Assembly: GCF_019056395.1 (NCBI RefSeq)
Contig: NZ_CP077639.1
Coordinates: 274,501 to 338,500, forward strand
Direction: 5' to 3'
Source: Terribacillus sp. DMT04
Lineage (GTDB): Bacteria > Bacillota > Bacilli > Bacillales > Amphibacillaceae
Length of the DNA: 64,000 nucleotides
Shown: positions 23,545-32,277 of the stretch, piece by piece
How positions within the stretch are numbered: position 1 is the first letter of the stretch
How the letters are laid out: each line of letters opens with the position of its first letter
Made by a program: the position numbers and the translations under genes
Notes under the pieces: generated by a model
Seen by the model: the letters and a program-made list of their open reading frames with translations, nothing else
Told to the model about the DNA's origin: nothing
The model's database searches: none

Positions 23545-24649
23545 AGTAGCGGTCGTTGGAGGGGGCATCATCGGCAGTGCAATTGCTTATTATTTGGTGA
23601 AAGCAGGTTACCAGGTTGATGTGCTTGAAGCAGGCGAGATTGGGTCAGGTTCCACGCAGGCAGCTGCGGGTATGCTTGGCGCTCATTCGGAATACAAGGA
23701 ATTCGGTACTTCGCTTTATCCATTTGCGCGTACAAGTCAAAAGTTATACGAAGAAGCAGAAGCAGAAATTCGCTCCTTAGCAGGAATAGATATAGAGCGC
23801 CGTACAGGTGGATTGTTAAAGCTTGTCTTCACAGAAGAAGAAAGAGCGAGCCTGTTAAAATTGTGTTCCTTAGAAGGGGTAACGTGGCTGGATCGTGCAT
23901 CTTTAACAGATAAAACCCCTAGATTAGCAGCATCCGTTCTAGGTGCTGTTCATATGCAAGAAGATGTGCACGTCATGCCTGCAATCGCCTGCAGCGGATT
24001 TCATTCTGCAGCGCAAGTACTCGGTGCCGAAATTCACACGCATACGCGCGTTGAGAAGATAGAGCGGGAAGGCGGGCACTATCAGTTACAAACTTCCATG
24101 GGAAAATGGCAGGCAGAGCGCGTCGTTATTGCTAGTGGCGTTTGGAGTAATTCTATCTTGGAGCAAACAGGCTTGGGGTCACCAATCTTTCCTGTAAAGG
24201 GGGAATGCATTGCTGTTACCAATACACAAGCTCCGCTCACATGCAGCTTATTCCATGATCAGCATTATATTGTTCCTCGAAACAACAACGAACTAATCAT
24301 CGGAGCGACAAAAGTCGAGAATGATTGGTCCACCAAGCCGACACTTGGAGGTATACAGGCAGTTATGGAAAAAGCGAGACAGATGCTGCCGGATATTGAT
24401 GAGATGCCTTTTCTCAGAAGCTGGGCGGGGCTCCGACCACAAACATTCGATGGGAAGCCGATCATCGGAGAACACCCGAAAATGAAGGGGTTGTTTATTG
24501 CTGCTGGACATCAGCGCAATGGTATTCTGCTTGCACCAGCAACTGGGAAAATGATTGCTGACTTGCTAAGCGGCAATGACGTTTCGGATCAATGGAAGGA
24601 AGCGTTTCGGGTGGATCGGCCGTATTCCAATGAGGAGGTATTGGTGTGA
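23531..24649 (+). CDS. thiO: glycine oxidase ThiO
   Basis: A 372-residue FAD-dependent amine oxidase that makes iminoglycine for thiazole synthesis. It starts at TTG 23531, with GAGGAG at 23515-23520. VAVVGGGIIGSAIAYYL is the FAD-binding loop; WAGLRPQTFDGKPIIG and AAGHQRNGILLAPATG are DAO-family signatures. The last codons overlap the thiS start (GTGTGA). Confidence 0.93.
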   Translation: MKQSEVAVVGGGIIGSAIAYYLVKAGYQVDVLEAGEIGSGSTQAAAGMLGAHSEYKEFGTSLYPFARTSQKLYEEAEAEIRSLAGIDIERRTGGLLKLVFTEEERASLLKLCSLEGVTWLDRASLTDKTPRLAASVLGAVHMQEDVHVMPAIACSGFHSAAQVLGAEIHTHTRVEKIEREGGHYQLQTSMGKWQAERVVIASGVWSNSILEQTGLGSPIFPVKGECIAVTNTQAPLTCSLFHDQHYIVPRNNNELIIGATKVENDWSTKPTLGGIQAVMEKARQMLPDIDEMPFLRSWAGLRPQTFDGKPIIGEHPKMKGLFIAAGHQRNGILLAPATGKMIADLLSGNDVSDQWKEAFRVDRPYSNEEVLV

Positions 24650-24849
24650 CAATTCAACTAAATGGCAGGCAGCAGAAATTATCTGGTGAGATTCATACAA
24701 TTGCACAGCTGTTAGCGTCACTGTCCCTAGAAAATAGAATAGTAATTGTGGAGTTGAATAAAGAGATTATCAATAAGGCTGCTTATACCGACCAGCCGAT
24801 AAAAGATGGCGATCAAGTAGAATTAATCCATTTCGTAGGAGGAGGATGA
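24646..24849 (+). CDS. thiS: sulfur carrier protein ThiS
   Basis: A 67-residue ubiquitin-like protein with GTG start at 24646, overlapping the thiO stop, with GAGGAGG upstream. It ends in the required Gly-Gly (HFVGGG), which is adenylated by ThiF and turned into a thiocarboxylate that donates sulfur to the thiazole. Confidence 0.93.
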   Translation: MTIQLNGRQQKLSGEIHTIAQLLASLSLENRIVIVELNKEIINKAAYTDQPIKDGDQVELIHFVGGG

Positions 24850-24852
24850 AAC

Positions 24853-25617
24853 ATGTTACAAATTGCTGATAAGTCATTTACATCCCGTTTGCTATTAGGA
24901 ACAGGCAAGTACCCATCATTTGAAGAACAGAAGGAAGCAGTAAATATATCAAATGCTGAAATACTGACATTCGCAGTGCGGAGGATGGATATATTTGAGG
25001 CATCACAGCCGAATTTTCTGGAACAGCTGGATTTGAGTCGGTATACGTTGCTGCCAAATACAGCAGGCGCAAAAACAGCAGAAGAAGCTGTCCGTATTGC
25101 CAAGCTAGCTAAAGCGTCTGGATTATGTGACATGGTGAAGGTAGAAGTGATCGGCTGTGATAAGACATTGCTTCCAGACCCAGTTGAAACGTTACGGGCA
25201 ACAGAAATGCTGTTAGAAGAGGAGTTCATTGTCCTGCCTTACACGTCAGATGATGTTGTATTAGCCAAACGTCTCGTGGATTTGGGCGTGCATGCTATCA
25301 TGCCGGGAGCATCACCTATTGGTTCAGGAAAAGGAATCATAAATCCTTTCAATCTGCGCGTGATCATTGAACAAAGCAATGTACCCGTCATTGTTGATGC
25401 TGGCATTGGCTCACCGAAGGATGCAGCGTACGCGATGGAGCTTGGAGCTGACGGTGTGCTGCTAAACACAGCGGTCTCTGGGGCTGCTGATCCTGTCCGG
25501 ATGGCACATGCTATGAAACTAGCAATAGAAGCGGGCAGATTAGGTTTTGAAGCAGGAAGAATTCCAGAGAAAAATTACGCGGAAGCTAGCAGCCCGGGTG
25601 AAGGGTTGTTTACGTAA
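24853..25617 (+). CDS. thiG: thiazole synthase ThiG
   Basis: A 254-residue TIM-barrel enzyme that joins deoxyxylulose phosphate, iminoglycine and ThiS thiocarboxylate. The Schiff-base Lys is in [36 protein letters not shown] and [10 protein letters not shown] are all present. It follows thiS by 3 bases and shares one base with the thiF start. Confidence 0.94.
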   Translation: MLQIADKSFTSRLLLGTGKYPSFEEQKEAVNISNAEILTFAVRRMDIFEASQPNFLEQLDLSRYTLLPNTAGAKTAEEAVRIAKLAKASGLCDMVKVEVIGCDKTLLPDPVETLRATEMLLEEEFIVLPYTSDDVVLAKRLVDLGVHAIMPGASPIGSGKGIINPFNLRVIIEQSNVPVIVDAGIGSPKDAAYAMELGADGVLLNTAVSGAADPVRMAHAMKLAIEAGRLGFEAGRIPEKNYAEASSPGEGLFT

Positions 25618-26624
25618 TGCAAGATCGTTATCGTAAACAAGAGCTGTTTATCGGTAAAGAAGGCCAGATGCAGATAGAAAACAGTAAGATTGTTTTAATC
25701 GGAATGGGTGCTTTAGGCTCTGCTTCTGCAGAAATGCTTGTGCGTGCGGGTATTGGGGAGCTCGTGCTTATCGATCGGGATTATGTAGAACTACACAATC
25801 TGCAGCGTCAGCAGTTATATACGGAAGAAGATGCTGCCGCTTATCTGCCGAAAGCGCTAGCGGCAGCGGAGCGGTTGCAAGCAATCAATCAGCATGTAAA
25901 GCTGCATGCTGTGATTGAGAACATAGATCATCATAATATCGAACAACTGGTAGAGGGAGCGCATGTGATTTTAGATGCTACCGATAATTTTGAAACGCGA
26001 CTGATTGTTAACGATGCAGCCACAAAATACGGTATACCATACATCTATGGAGCATGCGTTGGCAGCTATGGGGTAACATATCCCGTTGTTTCGAAGGATG
26101 CACCATGTCTGCATTGTCTTCTGGAACAGCTTCCGCAGCAAAGTGAAACATGTGATACAGCCGGAATTATCAGCCCAATTGTACAATGGGTGGCAGCCAT
26201 GCAAGTGACGCAGACATTACGGATTTTATGCCGTCAGGAAGTAGCACCTGAGCTGCGCGCATTTGATATATGGACGGGAGATTATACAACAGTGAACGTG
26301 CAACGTCTTCAGGATCCGAACTGTCTAAGCTGTAGTACAGAAGCTAAGCGGCCATATCTAAATGGAGCCACGCAGACAAAGCTGGATGTACTCTGTGGCA
26401 GAGAAGCTGTTCACATACGGCCAGGATCAAAGAAATCACTGGATTTAACAGCTTTATCTGAACAATGGGTTTCTGCAGTGGAACCCGTAACCGCCAACGA
26501 ATACTTGCTGGCATTTCATCACAGAGGACATCGGGTTGTACTGTTTGCAGACGGGCGAGCAATTATTCACGGCATAGATGATATTAATCGAGCGCGCTCT
26601 CTTTATGACAGTCTTGTCGGCTGA
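25617..26624 (+). CDS. thiF: ThiS adenylyltransferase ThiF
   Basis: A 335-residue E1-like enzyme that adenylates the ThiS C-terminus. GMGALGS is the nucleotide loop, DRDYVELHNLQRQ the ATP-binding Arg motif, and DATDNFETR the Asp-containing crossover region. Two CxxC pairs (CLHC and CLSC) bind structural zinc. The start overlaps the thiG stop (TAATG). It is longer than minimal ThiF (about 250 residues), with an extra C-terminal domain as in MoeB-like fusions. The operon ends here; thiD, last in B. subtilis, is not present. Confidence 0.9.
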   Translation: MQDRYRKQELFIGKEGQMQIENSKIVLIGMGALGSASAEMLVRAGIGELVLIDRDYVELHNLQRQQLYTEEDAAAYLPKALAAAERLQAINQHVKLHAVIENIDHHNIEQLVEGAHVILDATDNFETRLIVNDAATKYGIPYIYGACVGSYGVTYPVVSKDAPCLHCLLEQLPQQSETCDTAGIISPIVQWVAAMQVTQTLRILCRQEVAPELRAFDIWTGDYTTVNVQRLQDPNCLSCSTEAKRPYLNGATQTKLDVLCGREAVHIRPGSKKSLDLTALSEQWVSAVEPVTANEYLLAFHHRGHRVVLFADGRAIIHGIDDINRARSLYDSLVG

Positions 26625-26689
26625 TAGTGTTGGAATTTTCTGTTGACTCATTGGTAACGCAATGTTAAAATTCTCCATAACAAATATAA

Positions 26690-26836
26690 AATTCTTATCA
26701 AGAGCGGCGGAGGGACTGGCCCGACGATGCCCGGCAACCTGCAAGTTTATCTGACTTGTAAAGGTGCTAATTCCTGTAGATGAGAAGACACAGTACGGAT
26801 CCTACGTCTCCCTGTCCTCTCAGGGAGGCTTTTTTT
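26690..26836 (+). ncRNA. SAM-I riboswitch (S box) with terminator
   Basis: The aptamer (about 26692-26787) has TCTTATCAAGAG, AGGGACTGGCCC, GATGCCCGGCAACC and AAGGTGCTAATTCC, closing with GATGAGAA. The terminator is CTCCCTG (26808-26814) with CAGGGAG (26821-26827) and seven T. SAM binding should stop transcription of the homoserine dehydrogenase gene. Confidence 0.95.
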
Positions 26837-26867
26837 ATGCAGAAAATCATCCGAGGAGGCAAAAATA

Positions 26868-27641
26868 ATGACAGCAGTAAGAGTTGGATTAATAGGGTAC
26901 GGCACAGTGGGCAGTGCAGTGGGCAGAACAATTCGTTCTCATCAGGAGAATCTGCAGACAGTATTCGGTAAGGAAGTACAAGTGGCAGGTGTGTTAGTCC
27001 GGGATAAACAAAAATATGAACAGGAAGTACAGGATGTCCTGCTTACAGATAATGTAGAGGAATTCTTTGCACGAACAGATTTGGATGTCGTTATTGAAGC
27101 GAGTGTAGGCATCGAGCCTGCGTACAGCTATTTGACGAAAGCTATATCTCGCGGTTGTCACATTATCACTGCCAATAAGGAAATGATTGCTTCTAAAGGA
27201 GCAGAGCTAAAGGCATTAGCGAAAGAAAAAGGTGTACGTCTCGAATATGAAGCAGCAGTAGCAGGCGGTGTACCAGTTATTGGCACGCTAAAACAACTGC
27301 TGCATATTAACCATGTTGTTAAAGTAGAGGCTATTTTAAATGGCACATCAAATTTTATCTTGAGCGAAATGGCCGATAAAAACATTTCGTTTGAAGAGGC
27401 ATTACAGCTTGCGCAAGAAGCAGGTTTTGCAGAAGCTGATCCAGCTAATGATGTAGATGGCTGGGATGCATTTTATAAATTGATGGTCCTAAGTGATTTA
27501 TTATTCGAAGCACAGCCAGATTGGGAAAAAGTGACACGCAAGGGCATCCGTTCCGTTTCCTCGCAGGATATTCATGCAGCTGCCGAACGAGGATGGAAAA
27601 TTAAACACGTTGCGACGCTCGAAAATACGGGGGAGAAGTGA
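26868..27641 (+). CDS. hom: homoserine dehydrogenase, N-terminal fragment of a split gene
   Basis: 257 residues holding the NAD(P) loop GYGTVGSAVG, TANKEMIASKG, the catalytic region EAAVAGGVPVIGTL, and NGTSNFILSEM with AGFAEADPANDVDGWDAFYK. The frame ends at TGA 27639-27641, in the middle of what should be one protein. One extra G in the G5 run at 27629-27633 would read NTGGEVTVYVEP and join it to the next frame. It is controlled by a SAM riboswitch, so it serves methionine synthesis. Confidence 0.85.
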   Translation: MTAVRVGLIGYGTVGSAVGRTIRSHQENLQTVFGKEVQVAGVLVRDKQKYEQEVQDVLLTDNVEEFFARTDLDVVIEASVGIEPAYSYLTKAISRGCHIITANKEMIASKGAELKALAKEKGVRLEYEAAVAGGVPVIGTLKQLLHINHVVKVEAILNGTSNFILSEMADKNISFEEALQLAQEAGFAEADPANDVDGWDAFYKLMVLSDLLFEAQPDWEKVTRKGIRSVSSQDIHAAAERGWKIKHVATLENTGEK

Positions 27642-27988
27642 CAGTATACGTGGAGCCGGTTGTATTATCAGCTGCGCACCCGCTTTACAGTGTAGATGGA
27701 GTAGATAATGCTGTTTGTATCGAGGGTGATCTTGTCGGAAAACTGAAACTGCAAGGGCCAGGTGCTGGTGCGCTGCCAACTGCAAGTGCCATCGTAGAAG
27801 ATTTAGCCAATCTTGTGCACCAGCGCAAGGAACTCAGTGTAAAACGACAGTTCCAATTCACGGAGAAAAGGGAAGCTGCGCCGTACGTGCATCTGCCTTC
27901 GGGCCAAGTTGTAGTTCAAGAGAAACCCGCGGAGGAGAACTACTATCGGGTGGTTGGTAAAACCGAACGTTTAGTAGCGGAGGCCTGA
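27638..27988 (+). CDS. homoserine dehydrogenase, C-terminal fragment
   Basis: 116 residues beginning at GTG 27638, overlapping the previous stop as GTGA. AHPLYSVDGVDNAVCIEGD and GPGAGALPTASAIVEDL are the C-terminal part of the homoserine dehydrogenase catalytic domain. The ACT regulatory domain of the long form (about 430 residues) is absent, so the rejoined protein would be about 373 residues. Whether coupled translation gives a working two-chain enzyme cannot be said. Confidence 0.82.
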   Translation: MTVYVEPVVLSAAHPLYSVDGVDNAVCIEGDLVGKLKLQGPGAGALPTASAIVEDLANLVHQRKELSVKRQFQFTEKREAAPYVHLPSGQVVVQEKPAEENYYRVVGKTERLVAEA

Positions 27989-28020
27989 CAATGTGACAAG
28001 TGCTTCGGTCTAAGAAGATT

Positions 28021-28051
28021 AAAAAGGAACTGACTATGTTAGTTCCTTTTT
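28021..28051 (+). terminator. intrinsic terminator
   Basis: AAAAAGGAACT and AGTTCCTTTTT form an 11-bp stem with a T tail, 30 bases after the homoserine dehydrogenase frame. Confidence 0.8.
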
Positions 28052-28172
28052 GTGTAGATTTATTTCTCGTTATGCAGAATTGGCTGAGTTTAAAAGATAA
28101 TAGTTGAATATTTATGAAGGGGTAGGTATTACTCTTAATTATCTGTTGGAATAAGTAGAAGGAGTGCAAAAC

Positions 28173-29051
28173 ATGAAATTCTCTCTGTATTCAGTAATGG
28201 CACCAGATATGACGCCGGAAGCTCTTATTGGTTATTTAAAAGAAACTGGCTACTCCGCTGTAGAATGGCGGTTCAAAGACACAGCAGCAGAGTTAAGACA
28301 GGAAGCACCTAGCTTTTGGAGAAATAACTTGTGTACCATATCACCAGCAATAACGGATCAAGAGATTGAGAATTTAAAAAGCACTGCGAACCATAATGGA
28401 ATTAACATATTAAGTGTTCTTCCATACTTAACTACTGGAGATTTAAAAGCTACCGAACAAACATTGCAGGTTGCGCAAAAGCTTGGTGCTGCCACGATAC
28501 GTATTGGTGTACCGTCTTATGATCGGTCTCAACATTATAATGACCTGTTTCGTGCTGCGACTGCTTACTTGAATGAGGTAGAACAAATGTGCAAGCAATA
28601 CAAAGTAAAAGGCTTAATTGAAACACATCACGGTACGATTGCGCCTAGTGCGAGTTTAGCCCATCGGCTTGTCTGTTCATGTGATCCAGCGAACATTGGT
28701 GTTTTGTATGATCCTGGCAATATGGTGCATGAAGGATATGAGCATCATCGCATAGGATTGGAATTGTTAGGAGACTATCTTGCTCATGTGCATGTGAAAA
28801 ATGCAGGCTGGCAAAAGAAACAGCAGCATACGGATGGGACTGCAGATTGGTCAGTGCAGTGGACGTTAATTGAAAAAGGGATTGTGAATTGGAAGCAAGT
28901 TCTCTTAGACCTGCAAGCTGTTGGTTATGAAGGGTTTATTGGCATGGAAGACTTTAGTACGTCTTTGCCTACAAAGGAATCTATCAAACACAATATCGAG
29001 ACAGTCAAACGGTTTCTAGCAGAGAATGAAGCACAAAGAAAGCTCTGTTGA
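28173..29051 (+). CDS. sugar phosphate isomerase/epimerase
   Basis: A 292-residue xylose-isomerase-like TIM barrel. The ATG at 28173 follows AAGGAGTG with the usual gap. Metal ligands are likely Glu in GLIETHHGT, Asp in GVLYDPGNM, His in HVHVKN and Glu in GMEDFST. The substrate is unknown. It stands alone between the homoserine dehydrogenase terminator and a convergent acetyltransferase gene. Confidence 0.8.
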   Translation: MKFSLYSVMAPDMTPEALIGYLKETGYSAVEWRFKDTAAELRQEAPSFWRNNLCTISPAITDQEIENLKSTANHNGINILSVLPYLTTGDLKATEQTLQVAQKLGAATIRIGVPSYDRSQHYNDLFRAATAYLNEVEQMCKQYKVKGLIETHHGTIAPSASLAHRLVCSCDPANIGVLYDPGNMVHEGYEHHRIGLELLGDYLAHVHVKNAGWQKKQQHTDGTADWSVQWTLIEKGIVNWKQVLLDLQAVGYEGFIGMEDFSTSLPTKESIKHNIETVKRFLAENEAQRKLC

Positions 29052-29152
29052 AAATGGGTTGTCGCATCTCTATGATCATCTTTCGACTTAGAGTTATAAC
29101 CTACTTGGAAAATCTAGTCTCTTCATTCATAAACAGCTATGGTGATGTACGT

Positions 29153-29563
29153 TTATGGGGACAATGAGTAAACTAACCGAATCATATCCCGGCATTGAAT
29201 CCCATTTTCATAGATAGGTATATCATAATGATGCAGGAAAAAATTAGGCTCAATGGCTGCTATACGGAAGCCACATTTCTGATAGAAAGCCAGTTGGCCA
29301 ATGCTGGAGTTTCCTGTGCCAACCTCCAGTGAACGAAAGCCGTCTTTGTTGGCCTGATGAATGGCATGGCTTATAAGTTGTTTACCGATTCCTTTTCCTC
29401 GGCTTGAGGCCTGAACGACTATGTTCATAATTTCTTCTTTTTCTTCCGCAATGAAGCAGCTTCCTTCACTCAGATAACCTTTAACCTTTGTTTCGGATGG
29501 ATCTGCTTCAAGCAGGAGCTCCATGGGAGGCGTTTCGGAAGGAAGAAGTTTTCTTATATTCAC
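29153..29563 (-). CDS. GNAT N-acetyltransferase with a shortened core
   Basis: 136 residues from GTG 29563, with AAGGAGAG six bases upstream; the longer open frame reaches back through the terminator and is rejected. RGKGIGKQLISHAI is the acetyl-CoA loop, followed by SSIGQLAFYQKCGFR. The segment that normally forms strand beta-4 between FIAEE and EIMNIVV (about 15-20 residues, usually GEIVGVYVLL-like) is missing, so the fold may be damaged. The substrate is unknown. Confidence 0.7.
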   Translation of the reverse strand: MNIRKLLPSETPPMELLLEADPSETKVKGYLSEGSCFIAEEKEEIMNIVVQASSRGKGIGKQLISHAIHQANKDGFRSLEVGTGNSSIGQLAFYQKCGFRIAAIEPNFFLHHYDIPIYENGIQCRDMIRLVYSLSP

Positions 29564-29587
29564 CGTATCTCTCCTTTTTTGAGTAGA

Positions 29588-29620
29588 TAAAAAGGCTGCC
29601 GGTGTTTGCCGGCAGCCTTT
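29588..29620 (-). terminator. terminator of the universal stress protein gene
   Basis: AAAGGCTGCCGG (29591-29602) and CCGGCAGCCTTT (29609-29620) form a 12-bp stem followed by a T run on the minus strand. Confidence 0.8.
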
Positions 29621-29631
29621 GTTGCTGCTTA

Positions 29632-30051
29632 TTATTTTACAATCATGATGGGGCATTTTGCACGTTTAGCTACACGACCGCTGACGCTGCCCATAACGAT
29701 TTCCTGAAGTGGGTTCAACCCGCGGCTGCCGATGATAATAAGATCTGCACTGGTATCGCGTGCGTGCTCTAGAATCATTGGAGCGGGATCGCCGTGCTTC
29801 ATGATTAGTTTGTAATGCACAGCAGCTTTTTCAAAAGCATCACGAAAACGCTGGAGCTTCTCTTCTCGCTGCATTTGCAGCTGAATCGGATCACTGCTGT
29901 GAAGCACATCTGCTTTTGTCTTCTCATATTCAAGGACAAGTATGCCTTCCACTTGTGTTGCCGGCTGCAGCTTTGCTAACTCGATCGCATGCTCTGTGGC
30001 AAGGAAGCTATGATCAGAACCATCGATTGCTACTACGATTTTCTTATACAT
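29632..30051 (-). CDS. universal stress protein (UspA family)
   Basis: A 139-residue cytosolic protein. It starts MYKKIVVAIDGSDHS with the nucleotide-binding Asp. The ATP-binding loop GSRGLNPLQEIVMGSVSGRV is complete, so it is probably an ATP-binding USP. The start codon follows GGCGGTGCACCC. A remnant of a SulP transporter lies directly upstream on the same strand; SulP and USP genes often form operons in Bacillaceae. Confidence 0.88.
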   Translation of the reverse strand: MYKKIVVAIDGSDHSFLATEHAIELAKLQPATQVEGILVLEYEKTKADVLHSSDPIQLQMQREEKLQRFRDAFEKAAVHYKLIMKHGDPAPMILEHARDTSADLIIIGSRGLNPLQEIVMGSVSGRVAKRAKCPIMIVK

Positions 30052-30065
30052 GGGTGCACCGCCTT

Positions 30066-30233
30066 TTAATGGTTTGATACGTTCACATATGCTGAATCGT
30101 GCGCTGTCAATCTGTTCGCAAGGGCTTCACTGCGTTTGTTCGATCGCTCCAAAGTAATGGAAGTGCCCTTCTCTTTAAATTTTAGCATGATTTTGTTAAT
30201 CATTGCCACTGCGGAGTCATCTTGATTGTGGAA
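30066..30233 (-). pseudogene. remnant of a SulP anion transporter (STAS domain end)
   Basis: The minus strand encodes DDSAVAMINKIMLKFKEKG and then NKRSEALANRLTAHDSAYVN, ending NVSNH and a stop at 30066. This is the C-terminal half of a STAS domain as in SulP-family sulfate/bicarbonate transporters. The preceding sequence is out of frame and no membrane part is left. The fragment sits 15 bases from the USP gene. Confidence 0.65.
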
Positions 30234-30593
30234 GTATTGGTTGTTTTATACCTTCACCAATTCGACAAAGCGAACAATCGACATTTGTCAGAATTCAAGC
30301 TGCTCCTCAATGTAGCCAAACCGACTGATAGGCACCGCAGTAAGAAAGCACAATTAACAGCGATAACGAAACAGGCAGTAGCAAGACGATGTTGTGCCAT
30401 TATCGTTAAGGTTAGATTATGTCGGAAGTTGGCTTGTAATCAAACGTTTGTTTAAACAAAAAATGAAGGAATGTATGCAGCCCTGCAGGTATTTCTTCCT
30501 GTTAGAAAAGTTTGACTTATTTGTTTATATAGGCAGGTTATGTGGAATCTGAAATGTAAGCGCATTAAATATGGAATGAAGGAGAGAAGTACC
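30234..30593. other. gene-free stretch upstream of the SDR gene
   Basis: No gene is supported. It holds the palindromic operator at 30437-30453. A partial cre-like sequence (ATGTAAGCGCATTAA, 30554-30568, one mismatch) lies close to the SDR ribosome binding site. A 77-codon open frame crossing the SulP remnant has no family or binding site and is not called. Confidence 0.5.
30437..30453. promoter_or_regulatory. palindromic operator shared with the site at 34188
   Basis: TAATCAAACGTTTGTTT contains the perfect palindrome CAAACGTTTG. The 17 bases are the exact reverse complement of 34188-34204, in front of an aldo/keto reductase gene. Two exact copies in front of two oxidoreductase genes suggest one common repressor, perhaps TetR-like. 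Confidence 0.55.
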
Positions 30594-31349
30594 ATGGCAC
30601 ATTTTACTGATAAAGTAGTCGTTATAACTGGAGGAGCAGGAGCTATAGGGAAAGTTACAGCTGAGGAGTTTTTAGCTAAAGGTGCGAAAGTGGTTATTGT
30701 CGATTTAGCTGCAGACCAGCTGGATGAGGTGAAAGAAGATTTACAATCCAGAGGTGAGATTCATACCATTCAAGCTGATGTTACAAATGAAACTGATGTA
30801 GAAAAATATGTCCGTGAAACAGTGGATCGTTATGGAAAAATTGATGTTTTCTTTAATAATGCAGGCATTGAGGGCAAGGTGGCGCCAATCACAGAACAAA
30901 AAGCAGAGGATTTGGACAAGGTGTTAGCGGTTAATGTACGTGGTATTTTCTTAGGGTTAAAGCATGTGCTTGCTGTTATGAAAGAACAAAAGTATGGCAC
31001 GGTTATTAATACATCCTCTGTAGCAGGTCTGCATGGCAGTTCTGGTGTAACACCGTACATTGCATCCAAGCACGCTGTAGTAGGTTTGACCAAGGCAACT
31101 GCAGTTGAATTTGCACCTTATAACGTCAGGGTAAATAGTGTACATCCTTCTCCTGCGAATACAAGAATGATGCGTTCTCTAGAAGGCGGTATGGGAACAG
31201 ATGAGGGCACGCTTTCTAAGACAATTCCGCTAGGCAGATACGCTGAGTCTTCAGATGTTGCCAATATGGTCTTATTCCTGGCAGATGATAAGAGTGATTT
31301 CCTCACAGGGGGACAATATCTAGTTGATGGCGGTATGGGAGCATTATAA
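30594..31349 (+). CDS. short-chain dehydrogenase/reductase
   Basis: A 251-residue SDR; the ATG at 30594 follows AAGGAGAG. TGGAGAIG is the cofactor loop, NNAGIEG and NTSSVAG follow, and the catalytic pair is in YIASKHA. It is similar to the tandem SDRs at 21-22.6 kb. The substrate is unknown. Upstream lies a palindrome shared with the aldo/keto reductase at 34248, so both may answer to the same signal, for example reactive carbonyls. Confidence 0.85.
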   Translation: MAHFTDKVVVITGGAGAIGKVTAEEFLAKGAKVVIVDLAADQLDEVKEDLQSRGEIHTIQADVTNETDVEKYVRETVDRYGKIDVFFNNAGIEGKVAPITEQKAEDLDKVLAVNVRGIFLGLKHVLAVMKEQKYGTVINTSSVAGLHGSSGVTPYIASKHAVVGLTKATAVEFAPYNVRVNSVHPSPANTRMMRSLEGGMGTDEGTLSKTIPLGRYAESSDVANMVLFLADDKSDFLTGGQYLVDGGMGAL

Positions 31350-31356
31350 AGAACCT

Positions 31357-31395
31357 AAAAAGACAGTGCACATTCCATGTGTGTACTGTCTTTTT
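31357..31395. terminator. bidirectional terminator
   Basis: AAAAAGACAGT pairs with ACTGTCTTTTT, extended by GCACA/TGTGT, between the convergent SDR and ABC permease genes. Confidence 0.85.
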
Positions 31396-31404
31396 AAGAT
31401 AAAA

Positions 31405-32277
31405 TTACATTCTTGCGGATCGAAGCCAAACGCCTAAACTTAAGAAAATAATTCCTGTCAGAAGCAGAATACCCAATATGACTGGCAGTTGAGCGGTCGA
31501 ATTAAATAAGGTGATATGCACGCCGAACGTGTCTTTAAAGCTGTCTAATGCGGCAGCGGGTGCGCCGGCAAAAGTGTCTGTCATAGACGGCGTCATTAAG
31601 ACATCGCGAAGTGCAGCAACGCCATATGCTGGCGGGAAGAATTTCGTAATCTCCTGGACAAAACTGGGCAGCTGTCCGATAGGGATGTAGATTCCCAGCA
31701 AAAATCCGGATAGCGTTCCAACGATGGTTCCCAAGGAAGAAAAAGACTTTCTTGATTTAATTGGTGCAAGCAGAACAAACAGAAATGCAGCGGAACTAAA
31801 GGTAATTAGCATAATCAGACCACTAGCTGTCAACAAGCCATCCCAAGCTACAGTAGGTTTATCGGTCAGCCAAAAATATCCTTGTGCCAGGAACAGGGAA
31901 CTTACTGAAAAGAGTACAGCAATAAACCAAGCGGATAACAAATAGCCGACCACAAGCTGCGTTCGTGTAATAGGGGTAATAAGCAGGGCATGCAGCTGAT
32001 TGCTGGCAGCGTCTTCGATCATCGTTCCTAGTACGGATAAGGTAACTGTTAGGGAAATGACGACAATGATTCCAGCCAAAAGCCAGCTTTGTATCAGAGC
32101 CTTCATACCGCTGGCACCTGTTGCTGCTTCCTGTGCCGTCTCTGTTGTCACATCCGCTAAGAACAGCAGGTAAAGCATAATGATGATGCCGATAGAAAGC
32201 AAAGACATGAAAACAGCAGTTTTGTCACGGAAAAAAAGTCGATTAGAGCGCTTTGTCAGCTGCCAGATTGTGTGCAT
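31405..32277 (-). CDS. ABC-2 type permease
   Basis: A 290-residue membrane protein with six hydrophobic segments and the large extracellular loop after the first, typical of ABC-2 exporters. LLGIYIPIGQLPSFVQEI is the usual signature near the end of the fourth segment. Its 5' end overlaps the ATPase gene by 22 bases. It is the last gene of the LytTR-DUF3021-ABC unit and probably exports a drug, peptide or lipid-like compound. Confidence 0.85.
   Translation of the reverse strand: MHTIWQLTKRSNRLFFRDKTAVFMSLLSIGIIIMLYLLFLADVTTETAQEAATGASGMKALIQSWLLAGIIVVISLTVTLSVLGTMIEDAASNQLHALLITPITRTQLVVGYLLSAWFIAVLFSVSSLFLAQGYFWLTDKPTVAWDGLLTASGLIMLITFSSAAFLFVLLAPIKSRKSFSSLGTIVGTLSGFLLGIYIPIGQLPSFVQEITKFFPPAYGVAALRDVLMTPSMTDTFAGAPAAALDSFKDTFGVHITLFNSTAQLPVILGILLLTGIIFLSLGVWLRSARM

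Noticed and set aside
30222-30455. A 77-codon + strand frame before the SDR gene
   Set aside because: It overlaps the SulP relic and the operator, and has no binding site or recognisable domain.
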